Translations under genes and position numbers: made by a program
The notes under the pieces: model-generated
The model's input: the letters and a program-made list of their open reading frames with translations, nothing else
Database searches by the model: none
What the model was told of the DNA's origin: nothing
Part shown: in pieces, positions 20,583-31,987 of the stretch
Layout of the letters: each line of letters opens with the position of its first letter
Numbering within the stretch: the first letter of the stretch is position 1
DNA from: Symbiodinium natans
Taxonomy: Eukaryota; Sar; Dinophyceae; Suessiales; Symbiodiniaceae
Direction: 5' to 3'
Assembly (NCBI GenBank): GCA_905221605.1
Contig: CAJNDS010002518.1
Location: 184,001-248,000, forward strand
Length of the DNA stretch: 64,000 nt

Positions 20583-21342
20583 GTGCCACCCCCTTCTGTC
20601 AAAGTCACCAAGCTGAAGAAAGGTGAAAGATATAGAGGGCTTCGAACCCAGTGTGTCACCGAGAGCCATGTAGGGCTTAGGAGCCCCTAGGGCTGAGAAG
20701 CTCTCAGGTACATCAACCCGAAGCTCAAAGCTCTAGTCGCAGTGGCCGCCTTATGTGAAACCAGCTTGCTTGCTCTGAGCCCTTCCATGTTGCATTGCCT
20801 TTTTTTGTTGCGATATTGAAAGTCACTTCCCCCCTTGAGTATGACAAGACCCCCCCTCATCGGTATAGTCCTCACTCTTTCTTGGAGGGTCTTCATGATG
20901 TTCAGAAGAGATGGGATGAATCATGCGGCCTCTTCCTGCCACGCAAAAGGCTCCCGAGTACCGGAAGGTCGTGGATCTTCTGGCCAAGCTGGAAAACGAG
21001 GTCGCCGGTCGAGCGCAATCCGTGCGGGTCTCTTGAGCACTTGCCTGCGAAGTGCGAAGAACTCTGAAATCCTAAAGTCTGCTGGGCCCGACACGTCCAC
21101 CACTTGCCAGACGAAGCTCGATGCTCTTCTCACCAACGCTCAGGCCCCATCTCACCGTTCACGTGCAGCTGTCACTGTGACCCTTTGTAGCCCGACTTAC
21201 CCTAAACCCGAAGGACCTGCAAGAACTTTAAGCCCTTCACTGTGCCTACACTCCCGTAACATCTTCTACATGGCTAAGGGTGAATGCGCAGGAGTATTGG
21301 CTGGGGCTGAACATCTTTGACGTCGCCCAGATGGCATCTCAG
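20583..21342 (+). CDS. Unknown multi-exon gene
   Basis: Not recognised. Candidate exons follow the local splice grammar: 20583-20622 (VPPPSVKVTKLKK, then GT), 20708-about 20760 (YINPKLKALVAVAAL after CAG), about 20877-20934 (LHDVQKRWDESCGL), 20950-21000 (APEYRKVVDLLAKLENE between AAG and GT), about 21117-21149 (KLDALLTNAQ, then GC) and 21292-21333 (EYWLGLNIFDVAQM, then GC). The peptides are soluble and helical in character. Phases between the first two exons do not match, so at least one exon is missing. Confidence 0.4.
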
Positions 21343-22023
21343 ACGCAACCATGTGGTGAGCGGGCCCGTACACGCTCTCCCCTCTCGCCTTTGATCTTTC
21401 CCCTCCCATGTCTTCAGGAACCCTCCGCTATTTAGGGGATATTTTGTCACTGCTGTTGCTGGCATCGGCTTTGGGGCATGTCCCTGTATGTGTATCTCAC
21501 ACATTCAGAGCATCTTGAACAGAGGCCAAGCACAAAACCTTCCCACTCGGATCACTCGGAGTTTATGAGTTACGATGGGCACCGCCGGTTTCTACATCTC
21601 CTCCCCAAGGGCGTAGTGAGCTCTGAACAGCCCGAAGCCCTAAGGAGCGAGAGCAGGGACGGCGGGCCGTCTCGAAGATCATGCGAAGAGACTGGTCCAG
21701 GAACCCTGGTGATCTGTGGTTTAGGGTTTAGGGTTTAGGGTTGAGGCTTGAGACAGGGAGTTCAGGAAGTTCATGGTTTGAGCTTTGAAGCGTTGGGATG
21801 TGGGATGTCGGTTGAGGGCCATAACAACTCCGAAGAGGGATGGCGACGCTATGAGCAGGGCTCGGCCCGGTTCCTTCCCTTCTGCCCCGCGCGCCGTGTC
21901 ACTTCAAGGTGCTTCTGTGGTGCTTCTCTTTGGTGCATCTTTCCATAGCTTTCGTGCATGTGACACATATCCTCCCTGCCACGGCAAAGAGTTCACAGTA
22001 GTTGACGGGCCGTCTGCAAAGCC

Positions 22024-22803
22024 ATGGCCGTGCTGAAGATCAAGGCTGCTGATGGCCAATTCTTCCGCTTTCGTGTTGCGCGGTGCACCATGGAGGAAGT
22101 CATGGAGAAGCTGGACACCCTTGGCAGGAGCGGGAAGATTTCGGTGGTCTTGCCAGATGGCTCCCAAAGGCCTCTTTCCGACGCCGCCCTCCAAGCTGCA
22201 GTAAACTCTGCAGGAGCAGAGGCCGTTGTCAGGCTGGTCTGTGATGAAGAGACTGCCAACGGAAGTCCAGTAGCGTCCGAGTCTGTAGAGAGCATGGAGT
22301 TTGGCTCGGCTACAGCGAGTACAGCAGAGCAACTTGACGTGCTTCAGCCTGCCCTTCCTGCGGCTCACGAACCGCAGCTTCTGAATGCCCATGGCGGGCA
22401 TGAAGCACGGCAGTTCCAGAACCAGATAGCAGAGCATTTGCATCAGCACCAGCAGGCAATGCTCGAGCATGCTTCCCAGCAGCGTCAAGCTGTCCAGCAG
22501 CACATGTACCACCAGCAACAGGCTGTCCGGGAGCAGATTGCTCAGCGGCAGCAAGCTATCCAGCATCACGTATACCAGCAGCAGCAGGCCATTCGGGAGC
22601 ATGTCTTTCAGCATCAACAAGCTGTCCAGCAACACGTACAGCAGACGGCAGCGGGTTTACGACAGCTTCACCCTTTATTGCAGAACCTGCCACAACAGCT
22701 GCACGAAATGCACCAACATGCACAGAACCACTGGCAGCAGCTCCATCGAAACATCTTCGCACCGCCTCAGCGACCGGGCAATGATCACCTGCCGCGGCCT
22801 TAG
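22024..22803 (+). CDS. PB1-like domain protein with 11-residue-repeat coiled coil
   Basis: A 259-codon ORF without introns. Residues 1-75 have the PB1 pattern: a basic first strand (AVLKIKAADGQFFRFRVARC), a helix (MEEVMEKLDTLG), then ISVVLPDGSQRPLSDAALQ, an acidic-poor version of the strand and acidic loop. PB1 domains mediate protein-protein pairing. After a low-complexity linker, six tandem 11-residue units follow (22450-22647), e.g. QQAVREQIAQR, QQAIQHHVYQQ, QQAIREHVFQH. Hydrophobic residues sit at fixed positions, so a right-handed or hendecad coiled coil is likely. The tail is Gln/His/Pro-rich. ATG 22024 has an A-rich then GCC context (AAGCCATGG). The long antisense ORF at 21904-22635 is a shadow. 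No partner is suggested by neighbours. Confidence 0.78.
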   Translation: MAVLKIKAADGQFFRFRVARCTMEEVMEKLDTLGRSGKISVVLPDGSQRPLSDAALQAAVNSAGAEAVVRLVCDEETANGSPVASESVESMEFGSATASTAEQLDVLQPALPAAHEPQLLNAHGGHEARQFQNQIAEHLHQHQQAMLEHASQQRQAVQQHMYHQQQAVREQIAQRQQAIQHHVYQQQQAIREHVFQHQQAVQQHVQQTAAGLRQLHPLLQNLPQQLHEMHQHAQNHWQQLHRNIFAPPQRPGNDHLPRP

Positions 22804-23192
22804 GCTGCTGCATGCTGCTGCTATGCGTGAGCTGCGAGTTCCATGTACACCTATACAGCCCATGCGTTTCGAGCTCGGTGTGTAAGGGACGCGCCAATTC
22901 AAGCGACGGCCCCGCCCCCTCATTGGGCGGATGCAATGGATAGTCCTGCAGAGGCGGGCGGGTCAGTCAGACCCATTTACACACGATGTCGCAGATCGTG
23001 AGCCAACAATTTCTAGTCACAGTCCATCATAGGGGCCTGGCATGCACACGGACTCCCTGCATCTTGATGGGCAACGTCGGCATTTGACCCGCTGGCCAGC
23101 GCCTCATCCATACATGCCATGTTTGGCCCTCTCCGGCCATGCGTGCAGGTTGCCTGAGATAGCCTGAGAAAGAACTAATCAGCGCTGCTGTA

Positions 23193-23690
23193 AGGATGCT
23201 CACGGGCTCCATCCACCTGAACAACAGCGACCTCATCCTTGAGGACAGTATGGTGACAGGCACCGCGTTCCGCTGCTTGCATCTGCTTGCAGCTTCGTGC
23301 AGTGCGTTTCTTCGAGTGTGCACAAACCCCTGTACTCTCCGGCTCTGGCGGTTCTGTGACGTTCACCAAAGCCTCCTCGGATTTCCTCGGCTTCCCATGG
23401 CTTCCCCTGACTTTTCGTATCTATGCCTGTGTAACTTCTGTGTACTTGTCAGGAAGCTTGCATCTTCGAGGGCATTCACGTGTGCTTCTAAGACGTGGAA
23501 TGCTTACTGGGAGTGCGCCGCCCTTGGCCAATTCCGTCGACTCGAAGAGTTGAAGATTTGTCCTAGGAGTTTTATGCAGTCTCCTGGAACCAGGTGATGC
23601 GCAGCGCAGAGTCATCCTTTGAGAACCACCATGGCATGCTGACTGGGCAGGCCGTGATTCCGAATGTTAGAGTCAGACAAGAAGTGCGGC
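23193..23690 (+). CDS. Candidate exons, possible parallel beta-helix protein
   Basis: Peptides MLTGSIHLNNSDLILEDSMV (23193 on), VLSGSGGSVTFTKASSDF (about 23326 on) and VMRSAESSFENHHGMLTG (about 23595 on, after CAG) have the short strand-turn Ser/Thr/Asn-rich rhythm of right-handed beta-helix or Pmp-like repeats. A similar peptide (LVVLKDSSFMNAGAVPSAG) occurs at about 45268-45325. The resemblance is weak and phases were not tested. Confidence 0.28.
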
Positions 23691-24365
23691 TGGTGGCAAC
23701 CAACAACAATGACCGCAATGTCTGAACTGCAGGTCATCAGCGCGCATTGAAGGCTCCAGGCACGTGATTGCTCTCGACAGCCTTACTCACAGGGGCGATG
23801 GTAGCATCTTGAGCTAAGTGCAGCCCTGCTCGATGCTCCACCAAATCGCCTTGGCTCGTCATGCTGCAAAAGCGCGCTGCCGGTGCCCGGCACCCTCAAC
23901 CATGTGATTGAGTCCAGGAGCTTCTGCCTAGGACAAGTCAGCAAGCTTGTTTGTGTGTTGCATCTGCAAGTTAAGTCAGCTCCTGGCTCACAAGCTGATC
24001 AGTGGTCTCGGCCAACTGCCAGTCAAGCCCCCAAAGTGCGAGAGCCAGCCTCCCACGAGCCTTGAGCATCTGCTCAGTAATCATCAGCTTTGAAAGGCAT
24101 GTGAAGCAGGGTATATATTCCTGTTATGGGTGAGCGTATGTAGGGTTCCTTTTTCAATTTTGGTGAGTGTATATACTGGGTGTCCTTTTGGGGCTACAAG
24201 GAATCTAAACCCTACTTCATGTGCATTATAGGCTTTGCACAGCAGCAGTTCACGAAGATCATGTGATTGCGGCGTGTGCAGTAGCACAAAGCCAGCCCCA
24301 ATGCCGCGTGGAACACACTTGGGTCGAGGGCTCAGCTGCTTGTTTCTGGAACTTCCTCTTTGGGG

Positions 24366-24460
24366 GTTTGCGCAAATAAAGGTGCCCCTAAAATGAACCC
24401 ACAAATAGTAGGATTCCCTTCTCATAAGGACCCCAAGATGGCCCTATGTCGGTTCTGTTC
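24366..24460. mobile_element. Family B repeat, copy B2
   Basis: GGTGCCCCTAAAATGAACCC, then ACAAATAGTAGGATTCCCTT and AAGGACCCCAAGATGGCCCT with TGTCGG, matches the 57125-57232 copy in order and orientation with scattered substitutions. Confidence 0.7.
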
Positions 24461-24631
24461 CATACCCTCCAGGTATCTGGAAGCCTCTACCGAAAGATAT
24501 CTTCAAGTCCAGATGGAAGCGCTTCTACAAGCGGAGCTGGAGGCGGCAACCCCCTCGAAATAGATACCCGAAGGGCCCGAAAGCCTAGGACCCAAAACCC
24601 AAGCCCTGGGGCTTTGGCCAGCCAAAAGAGG

Positions 24632-24702
24632 GTTTAGGGTTTAGGGTTTAGGGTTTAGGGTGTAGGGTTTAGGGTTGAGGGTTTGGGGTTTGGGGTTTAG
24701 GC
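24632..24702. repeat. TTTAGGG/TTTGGGG array
   Basis: About ten G-strand heptamers with TGTAGGG and TTTGGGG variants. Confidence 0.9.
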
Positions 24703-25059
24703 GTGGTAAGGTTAAGTACGTCTTCATCTTGGTTTCAGAGGTCCAAGCCCTTCAGGAACGTACCCTACATGCCCCAAAAGGCAAAAACCTCAGAAGGAGA
24801 GCCATGGCCTATTGCAAGTCTGGGGGGGGGGTTGGGGGGAGCGCGCCCCTATTGCAGTAGAGGTAAGAGGTCTAGGGTTTAGATCCACCCCCCCCCCCTC
24901 CCTGCCCCCAATAAAAGAACCCTAAACCCTAAAACCCTACCCCCCCACCACCCCACACAACCAACAGTCCCGTTCCAGGCAGACCTTTACAACGGGAATT
25001 CCTCAAAACGGTGGCCCCTAAGCCTTGAACCCTAAACGGCCCTGAAAACCAAAATGGTT

Positions 25060-25350
25060 ATTATTTTTTGTTATTATTGTTGTTATTATTGTTATTGTTA
25101 TTGTTATTGCTATTGCTATTGTTATTGTTATTGTTATTGCTATTGCTATTGCTATTGTTATTGTTATTGTTATTGCTATTGCTATTGCTATTGCTATTGC
25201 TATTGCTATTGTTATTGTTATTGTTATTGTTATTGTTATTGTTATTGTTATTGTTATTGTTATTGTTATTGTTATTGTTATTGTTATTGTTATTGTTATT
25301 GTTATTGTTATTGTTATTGTTATTGTTATTGTTATTGTTATTGTTATCAT
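25060..25350. repeat. (TATTGT/TATTGC)n hexamer satellite
   Basis: About 47 hexamers, with TATTGC variants clustered in the first half and pure TATTGT afterwards. It continues into imperfect trinucleotides to about 25440. Long ORFs on both strands here are pure repeat translations. Confidence 0.97.
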
Positions 25351-25554
25351 TCTCATTATTAGTGATATTCTTGTTGTTATTATCATTATTACTACTAGTA
25401 TTCTTCTTCTTATTATCATTAGTATTAGTAGTATTGTTAGTATTTTAAAACAAAGTCCTGAGGCCAGCAATCCCTACGCCGTAGAGCCGCCAAACCCGCA
25501 ACCCTGGCCTTTAACATCCTTAAACCATAAACCGAACCTCAAAACCCTAAAGAA

Positions 25555-25722
25555 CAAAAACCCCAAACCCTAAACCCTAAACCCTAAATCCTAAACCAAA
25601 AACCCTAAACCCTAAACCCCAAACCCCAAACCCCAAACACTAAACCCTAAACCCTAGACCCTAAACCCTAAACCCTAAACCCCAACCCCTAAACCCCAAC
25701 CTTCAACCCCTAAACCCAACCC
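25555..25722. repeat. CCCTAAA/CCCCAAA array
   Basis: About 22 heptamers of mixed type (CCCTAAA, CCCCAAA, CACTAAA, CCCTAGA). Confidence 0.92.
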
Positions 25723-26008
25723 TTTCATGCCAGGACGCGAACCGGCGGGAATTCCATCGACAGAAGGCCACCGCACATCCAGGTGCAGGGCTGGTGCACT
25801 GTTTGGGGTGGGGGTTTCGGGTTTAGGGTTTAGGGTTTAGGGTTTGGGGTTCATCAACGTGATTTGTAGGGCTTATCTTCTGTTTGGTTTAAAGGGGCAC
25901 TCCGGTTCTTCCGGGCTTTTTTCAGTCGATATAGGGGCCTTGAGAAGCTTTTTTTTTGCGGGTGTGGCGTACCTCGGCTTGTCAAACGCGTTTGACCGGC
26001 AGCGTCAG

Positions 26009-26245
26009 GCTCACTACGTGGAGGACGTGCCGTCCCCGTGGAAATTCCATGTGTATCCCAAGGCCAGGTGATCCCATTCAGGTTTTTCGGTGCTGGCTTC
26101 AAGGTGCTTGAACTCTGTTCTTGCATGGCTCAGCTTGCCCTTGACAATGAGTCAGGAAACTGGCGAGACACAGACCCCGATCCATAATGCGGCCTTCACG
26201 AAGTACCGAGTCTTGGAGCAAAAGCTGGGGGGCAAGAAGAGTTGA
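26009..26245 (+). CDS. Unknown gene, last two exons
   Basis: Not recognised. Exon 26009-26062 (AHYVEDVPSPWKFHVYPK) has a CAG|G acceptor and an AAG|GC donor. The exon at 26156-26245 starts after CAG|G and reads TPIHNAAFTKYRVLEQKLGG to a TGA at 26243. Both are phase 0 and join cleanly. An upstream frame with YLGLSNAFDRQR (about 25970-26008) may be continuous or separately spliced. The compact Lys-rich C-terminus marks the gene end. Confidence 0.45.
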
Positions 26246-26348
26246 ACATTTTCCCGCAGAGTGAAGCCGTTCTGCTTGGCCAAGGATTAGCCATACAAAG
26301 ATACTTGGCGCGGGAAGCTCGGAAGACAGGCAGAGGATGCCATACAAG

Positions 26349-26371
26349 GCCGTGCACACACACACACACAC
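26349..26371. repeat. (CA)n microsatellite
   Basis: About ten CA units. Confidence 0.9.
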
Positions 26372-26510
26372 TCATCGTTCATGAAGGGTTTGGCTCAGGC
26401 CCGCCCGAGACTGCGCCGAAGGAACTGCAAGCGATGTGATCCTTCGCTGTCAGAAGCCTCAGTGGTGAGCAAGCCCGAGCATCACTAGCCACCACGAGTC
26501 GCCACACGAC

Positions 26511-26950
26511 TTTGTTGATTGCGAAGATGAGGCCTGGATGCAGGTCGCAGGGGCTCTGCCTCCTTGTCCGGCTTAGGGAAACTGGAGGCCGGGTGGGGCC
26601 AGTTTGTTTTGGACCGCATCACTTATGGGCTGTACGTTGCCCGAGGCTGCTTGGGGCCCGGAATTCACGGAGACCTCCGTGGCGGCCGCTTGCACCATGC
26701 TGCGATGTTGTGTGCACTTGTACCTCAAGTTTGTGTGCCTTAGGGGCGTTAAGGGCCACTCTGCAGCAACTGCAAGGCTCCGCCCCACATATACGCCGAA
26801 GTGCTTAAACACTGCGTTCCACAAAGACCCGAGCAAGTGCTCGCACGGCAGACCCAGTTCTTCAAGGCAGCTCTGACAAGTGCTTGCTGAGAAGCTCAAG
26901 ATTCTGTTGACTGACAGGTCAGAAGGTTGATGCACTTAGTGGAAGAGCAG
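26511..26950 (+). CDS. Unknown gene, candidate exons
   Basis: Not recognised. 26511-26543 reads FVDCEDEAWMQ up to a GT donor. About 26828-26866 reads PEQVLARQTQFFK up to an AAG|GC donor. About 26925-26965 reads LMHLVEEQDDIIASK. The helical, charged peptides look coding, but I could not chain phases. Confidence 0.28.
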
Positions 26951-27579
26951 GACGACATCATTGCGAGTAAGTGAGTTGCTGACCGTGCAAGGTTCTGATC
27001 AAGGCCACGAGGCTGTAGAGAATGCTGCAGGACATCGTCTGGGACAAGGGCCAGCGTGTTGCGACCAGAGTTGCTACCAGGTCCGGGCCCGGTGAGACTC
27101 GCATGCCTTTGTTCCAACCAACCGCACACCTGCTGACCTGCCTCAGAAGTGGTATGACGAAAGAAGACAAGCGCGGCAATTTTCCTTATATCGATGTGCG
27201 GCTGGCAAGTTTAACTTCGTACCATTGTTTAGGGCTTAGGGTTTAGGGGTTTATGGGTTTAGGGTTTGGGGGCTTGCTGCCGGTTGAACAGGAGAAGGCT
27301 GGTCTGTTGGACGAGCTGGAGTTGGCATCAATCCTCAGGTGCATGGCTTCAGGATGCTTGTGCCATCTTCTGCCTAAGGGGCCTCATTCCTTGTGCCTTG
27401 CTACATGCATTCCTGGTACTGCGCAGGGTCAACCACAAAACCAACAGCCGCCGGCATCCCAAATGGAAGGAGATCCAGTTCTGGTTTAAGAAGTGGCCGG
27501 TGGCTCAGCCGGCACCATGTAGTAACCGACGACTTTGACGTCAGAAACCGCATCTTTTGCTCGCAACTTTTTTTGTGAG

Positions 27580-27733
27580 GCATCGCGTGTACCTGCGGAA
27601 GAGGGCTGTGAAGATCGCCGAAGCCAAAGCTCGCATGGGTGTGCTCAAGCAGGCGTCGGGAAGTGTTGGAACAGCTTCAGTTGCAGACTTTGGGCAGCTG
27701 CACCTCTACGCTCTGTCCGCAAACCGCTCATAG
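27580..27733 (+). CDS. Candidate exon with basic helix
   Basis: Open frame after GAG|G reading HRVYLRKRAVKIAEAKARMG, then VLKQASGSVGTASVADFGQ, to TAG at 27731. A peptide RRHPKWKEIQFWFKKW just upstream (27441-27490) may belong to the same gene. Unknown function; the downstream part may be intronic. Confidence 0.35.
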
Positions 27734-28359
27734 CTCTAGGGTTTCATGGGGGAGGCGGCAGTTGGAATAGACGAGGCAATGCGATTCCTCACAGAAACAG
27801 AAGGCGCCTGAATGCTACGGCAGGTCATTGGCTAGATGGTGGGCGCAGATGCTGGGGAAAAAAGCTTCGTGGTGCGACGATGAACTTGTGGTTGTGTGTT
27901 GCCAGCGCCGTAACCTGCTGCCAGCATAGCTGCTGTGCCTGCATCACCCACAAAAATCGCGGTTGCTCCGAATTCTGTGTGTACTTCCATAACACCCGTA
28001 TACTTGCAAGCTTGATTATGAAGCCCTTTGCAAACATCTTTCAAGAAATTACCTGGTGGATTGACCGAAGTCTTCTTCCCCTGCCAGGATATGGCCGAAT
28101 GAGCTGGAAGATTCCAGCCACGGCCTCAAAGGGCAAAGAGTCCGGGGTTAGCCCTTTAGGTGTACATTTCGCTCGAAAAACGCGCCAATAGCCTGATGGA
28201 GGGGCCCATGGCCCCTAAGGTATGCGCTCAAGGCTTGTTCCAAGATGTTAGAACCGCATTTGCTCAGATGATCAGGCTTAGGCCCCCATATCGCAAAACC
28301 AAAGCCGAAGCCGAAGTCGTGGCTTCAAGCAACGAAGCCCCTTGGTCGGGTTTAGGGCT

Positions 28360-28412
28360 CAGGGTTTAGGGTTTAGAGTGAGGGTTTAGGTTTTCTAAGG
28401 GTTTAGGGTGTA
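28360..28412. repeat. TTTAGGG units, degenerate
   Basis: Six G-strand heptamers with insertions. Confidence 0.8.
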
Positions 28413-29560
28413 GGAGCGTGGGGTGCCTGATCCCCAGAGGTTCTTCCTTTTGGGATACCCGCCCTCGTTGTTGGGTTGGGTCGAAGTTCGGAAACCATTT
28501 CTGGGCATACCCTAAATTCAAGGCTCCGTACGAGAAGCGGAACCCTCAAGGGGACCATGATCCCGGGAACCTTTGGGTGTTCTCCCACCCTAAACCGTAA
28601 ACCATCGTAAACCCTAAACCCTAAGCCCTAAACCCAAAACCCAAAACCGCGCCTCTTTGACTCTTGCACGCCCCCTAGACACGGCCGGGTGGAAAGCCCA
28701 AGGACTGGAAGCCTACGAACTCTTCAGTGCCTTCTGGCGAAGAGTGGAGCAGAGCCAAATCATTGCCGGGAACTCAAGGGTTTTAAGGGTTTTAAGTTTA
28801 GGGTTTAGGGTTTAGGGTTTAGGGTTTTAAGTTTAGGGTTTAAGTTCCCAAGATTCACATCCTGAGGATTTGCGGTTCGGGCTTGGGGTGCATTGGGGGC
28901 CCAGTTTGTTCCTTTGAAGGCGTTGAAGGTGCTGAGGTTGCTTTGGCTCTCATGTTGTCAGCCAGGTAGTCCCCGCAATCTGTTCCTTCTGGTCAGTTGG
29001 TTCCATTTCCCTTGGCACCCTGGTGTTGCAAAACATGATTTCCGGTGGCCTCTGCTGGCAAATCCCACTCCCGTCACACACCCGCTTTGCTTTGCACCAG
29101 ACCAGACTTTCTGTTTGCAAAGGGGAATGCCCTCCCCCCCTGCTCTTCCAACCTTCTAGCAAGCTGCATGTACGTGGCTCCGAAAGCATCCTCCGGTCCC
29201 TGCCCCAACCCCGCTGCTTTCTTAATCGCTAGGAAGCATCCTCCGTTCCCACAACATAGCCCCGAGACGTGGGCCTTCCCGCCCTCCCCCCATGCTGCCA
29301 CACACCCCTGCTTGCCGCGATGCAGTGTTCTATCCAGGGTTCGGGGTGTAGATTCAGAATCGACTTGAAACGATGCATTGTTTGGCGTTGCAGTGCAGGA
29401 CACCATGATCGCAGAGGGTTGGTGCCTCAAAGGTTCCGCGGAATTCAAACACTCTTCGCCACCTGCCTTGCCGGCTAAGTCCTTCCAGATCTAAAACGGG
29501 GCTATGATACCCCCGGGATGGATCGTGAGAGCCAAGACAGGCGCGTGCTCAATTCGTCAG
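28413..29560. other. Stretch without an assigned gene
   Basis: Holds short telomere-like blocks (28591-28640, 28795-28853) and several overlapping short ORFs, none of which resembles a family or follows the AG|G exon pattern in a chainable way. Confidence 0.35.
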
Positions 29561-29567
29561 GTGAGCC

Positions 29568-29656
29568 CCTAAACCCTAAACCCTAAACCCTAGACCCTAG
29601 ACCCTAAACCCTAAACCCTGAACCCTAAACATCCTAAACCCTAAACCCTAAACCCT
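29568..29656. repeat. CCCTAAA array
   Basis: About 11 heptamers with a CCCTAGA pair and one interruption. Confidence 0.93.
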
Positions 29657-29680
29657 TTCTCTTCTCCTGAGTAATCTCAG

Positions 29681-30055
29681 ACACTGTCGGCTCGTTCCCG
29701 GGCGAGGCTCCTGAAGATGTCGGAGACAGAGCGCTTGGAAGAGGCGAACCCACATATCAAAAATATTGGCTAGACATACACATATATATATATACACATG
29801 CGTACATATGTATACATATTTATATAAATAAATATCAATATAAATAAATAAATAAAAAAAATATATATATATATATGTATGTATATGTAGAATGCTCATG
29901 AAATTATGTGTAATGACAGTGGGTTGTGCGAACGCGGGCATGAAGCAGAAGCCGCCATGGCCAGTTCCAGAACCGCTTCAATGACTCCATGACAGCTGAC
30001 ATGTATCGCATTCTTGCGGAGGCTCATGCGGGCCTTTTATCGAGGGGTTCCCAAT
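29681..30055 (+). CDS. Unknown gene, two candidate exons
   Basis: Not recognised. About 29681-29758 reads TLSARSRARLLKMSETERLE (then EANPH). About 29972-30030 reads FQNRFNDSMTADMYRILAEA (then HA). They are separated by a TA-rich microsatellite intron-like stretch. Phases are unproven. Confidence 0.25.
29786..29886. repeat. TA-rich microsatellite region
   Basis: Imperfect (TA)n, TATATACACATG and AAATAAAT runs, lying between two candidate exons. Confidence 0.85.
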
Positions 30056-30328
30056 CGGAGGTTGTGTGGTTCAAGTTTCACATCCTTTTTTGGCAGATGG
30101 TGTTGGAAGATCGTAGTTTTTGACTGCATACGGCAAGACCTGAGTACTGAGTGACCCATGCAGATTAGATGTGGCTCACTGCTTTGTCAGTTCTTGCTGG
30201 ACACGACTTTGAGCTTGAAGCTAGACAACATGTAGAAAATGCAGCTGTTTGACAGCAGTAGCTGCCTTAGCTGTACAGGCAGCTGACTAGCTGTGACCCC
30301 AGCTGTTGCTAAAGAGGGCATTTTGCGA

Positions 30329-30329
<1 letters not shown>

Positions 30330-30363
<34 letters not shown>

Positions 30364-30366
30364 CCC
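30330..30366. repeat. Poly-C tract
   Basis: 31 C followed by TCCCCC. Homopolymers of this length are error-prone in sequencing, so the exact length is uncertain. Confidence 0.9.
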
Positions 30367-30479
30367 TTTGCTGCACCCCTGTTGGGCAACATGCACGAAA
30401 ACAACTTGGCCAGAACGACACCGCCATACCTGTACTGTCCGAGAAGGCCCCGGGCCGTGCGGTTTTTTCTTGCTGTGAG

Positions 30480-31912
30480 TTTCAGCACTGTAGTGCGGAG
30501 AGCACGGAGAGCGAGCCCCGGCGCAAGTTGTTGCCCTTGTTCGTCCGCGGGATGGACAACTTCGAGTACAAGGCGCGCCGGCAGCTCCGGCAAACGCACT
30601 AGTCACTGAACTATTGGACTTGCATGGGTTTCTCAGATGCCTCAGCCTCTGACAGTTGGCCAACACCCCAGTGGCCTTGCCGAACTGGGCAGACTACATT
30701 GTTGGAGGTGTCATCGTGCTCCCTGGCATGCTTGGAAGATGTTCCCGCACCTTGAAAAAAACTCAGAGCAGAAACGGTTCAGGCGGTTCAGAGAACAGGG
30801 GTCCCTTAAGGTGCAAAGAACGGCAGGGCGGTACAGAGAGTTGCCAGGGTCCTCAGAAGGGGTCTCGACAACATGACACAACATCTGAAGCTTTTAGAGG
30901 TGGTCGGGGGTTGCAAAAGGTCACCAGGGAGCCAAGGGTGGATCGAAGCACCTCCCCCCCCCCCCCCCCCCCCCCCCTCGGGCCCTCCCAAAACCCCCCC
31001 CCCCCCCCGCCCCCCACCCGCCCTCCGGTGCAGCGTGCATCCAGCACGGCGCCAGGGTTGGTGGATCTAAACCGTAAACCCTAAGCCCTAAACTACCCTA
31101 AACCCTAAACCCTAGTCCCACCTCAAACCCCTGAAGCCCCAAGCCGCACAAACTGACGGGTGCCCATTCACTTTCCCCACTCCCCCCTATCAGCACAACT
31201 AATCGTCTTAAAAGCCCCAAGAAGCCCCAAAAAGCGCTTAACGCCCCAAGAAGCCCTTAAAGCCCCTAAACCCTAAACCCTAAACCCTAGCCCTAAACCC
31301 TGAACCCTAAACCCTAAACCCTAAACCCCAAACCCTAAACCCTAAACCCTAAACGCTAAAGGATGCCTCAGATGCCCTCGGGCCAGGCCGTGGCTTTCGT
31401 CGTGGCTTTGGGAATTGGGGCCGGGGGCCCACGGCACAATTCACAACCCCTGCAGCCCCGACGCCCTGAAACCCTAAACCCTAAACCCTAAACCCTAAAC
31501 CCTAAACCCTAAACCCTAAACCCTAAACCCTAAACCCTAAACCCTAAACCCTAAACCCTAAACCCTAAACCCCCTTTTTCTTGCTTCTTGTGTTGTTTTT
31601 TTGCTGTTTGGGACGAAGGATTGGGGTTGATTTTTGCGCACAAGCCAGCGGAGTATTGCCTGAGTTTAGGGTTGGGATGTTCCCCCTTCTGCGAGTACTA
31701 AGAGTCCTTCATGGGGATTATAGTGGGGGGTTACTACAGTCCCTATTGAAGGAGTGTTAGGAAGGGAGAACATCTCAGGGTGTAGGGGTTTAGTCTTGCT
31801 TTAGCAGGGGAGGGCTCGGACACGGCTCGGAATGCAGCTATCATAGCATGGGGAGAGGGAGGGGTCAATATTGAACGGTTCAGTGAATTTCCTTCATATT
31901 ATCTCTTTTTTT

Positions 31913-31987
<75 letters not shown>

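Noticed and set aside
21904-22635. 243-codon minus-strand ORF rich in Leu
   Set aside because: Antisense of the Gln/His-rich hendecad repeat; CAG/CAC codons read backwards give Leu/Val.
25018-25470. 150-codon Ile/Thr and 126-codon Leu-only ORFs
   Set aside because: Direct translations of the TATTGT hexamer satellite.
26386-26400. Possible spliced-leader remnant (GTTTGGCTCAGG)
   Set aside because: Only a short partial match to the dinoflagellate spliced leader as I remember it, and not placed before a convincing start codon.
30656-31084. 142-codon ORF with long Pro run
   Set aside because: Only the first hydrophobic part looks coding; the rest is translation through poly-C tracts.
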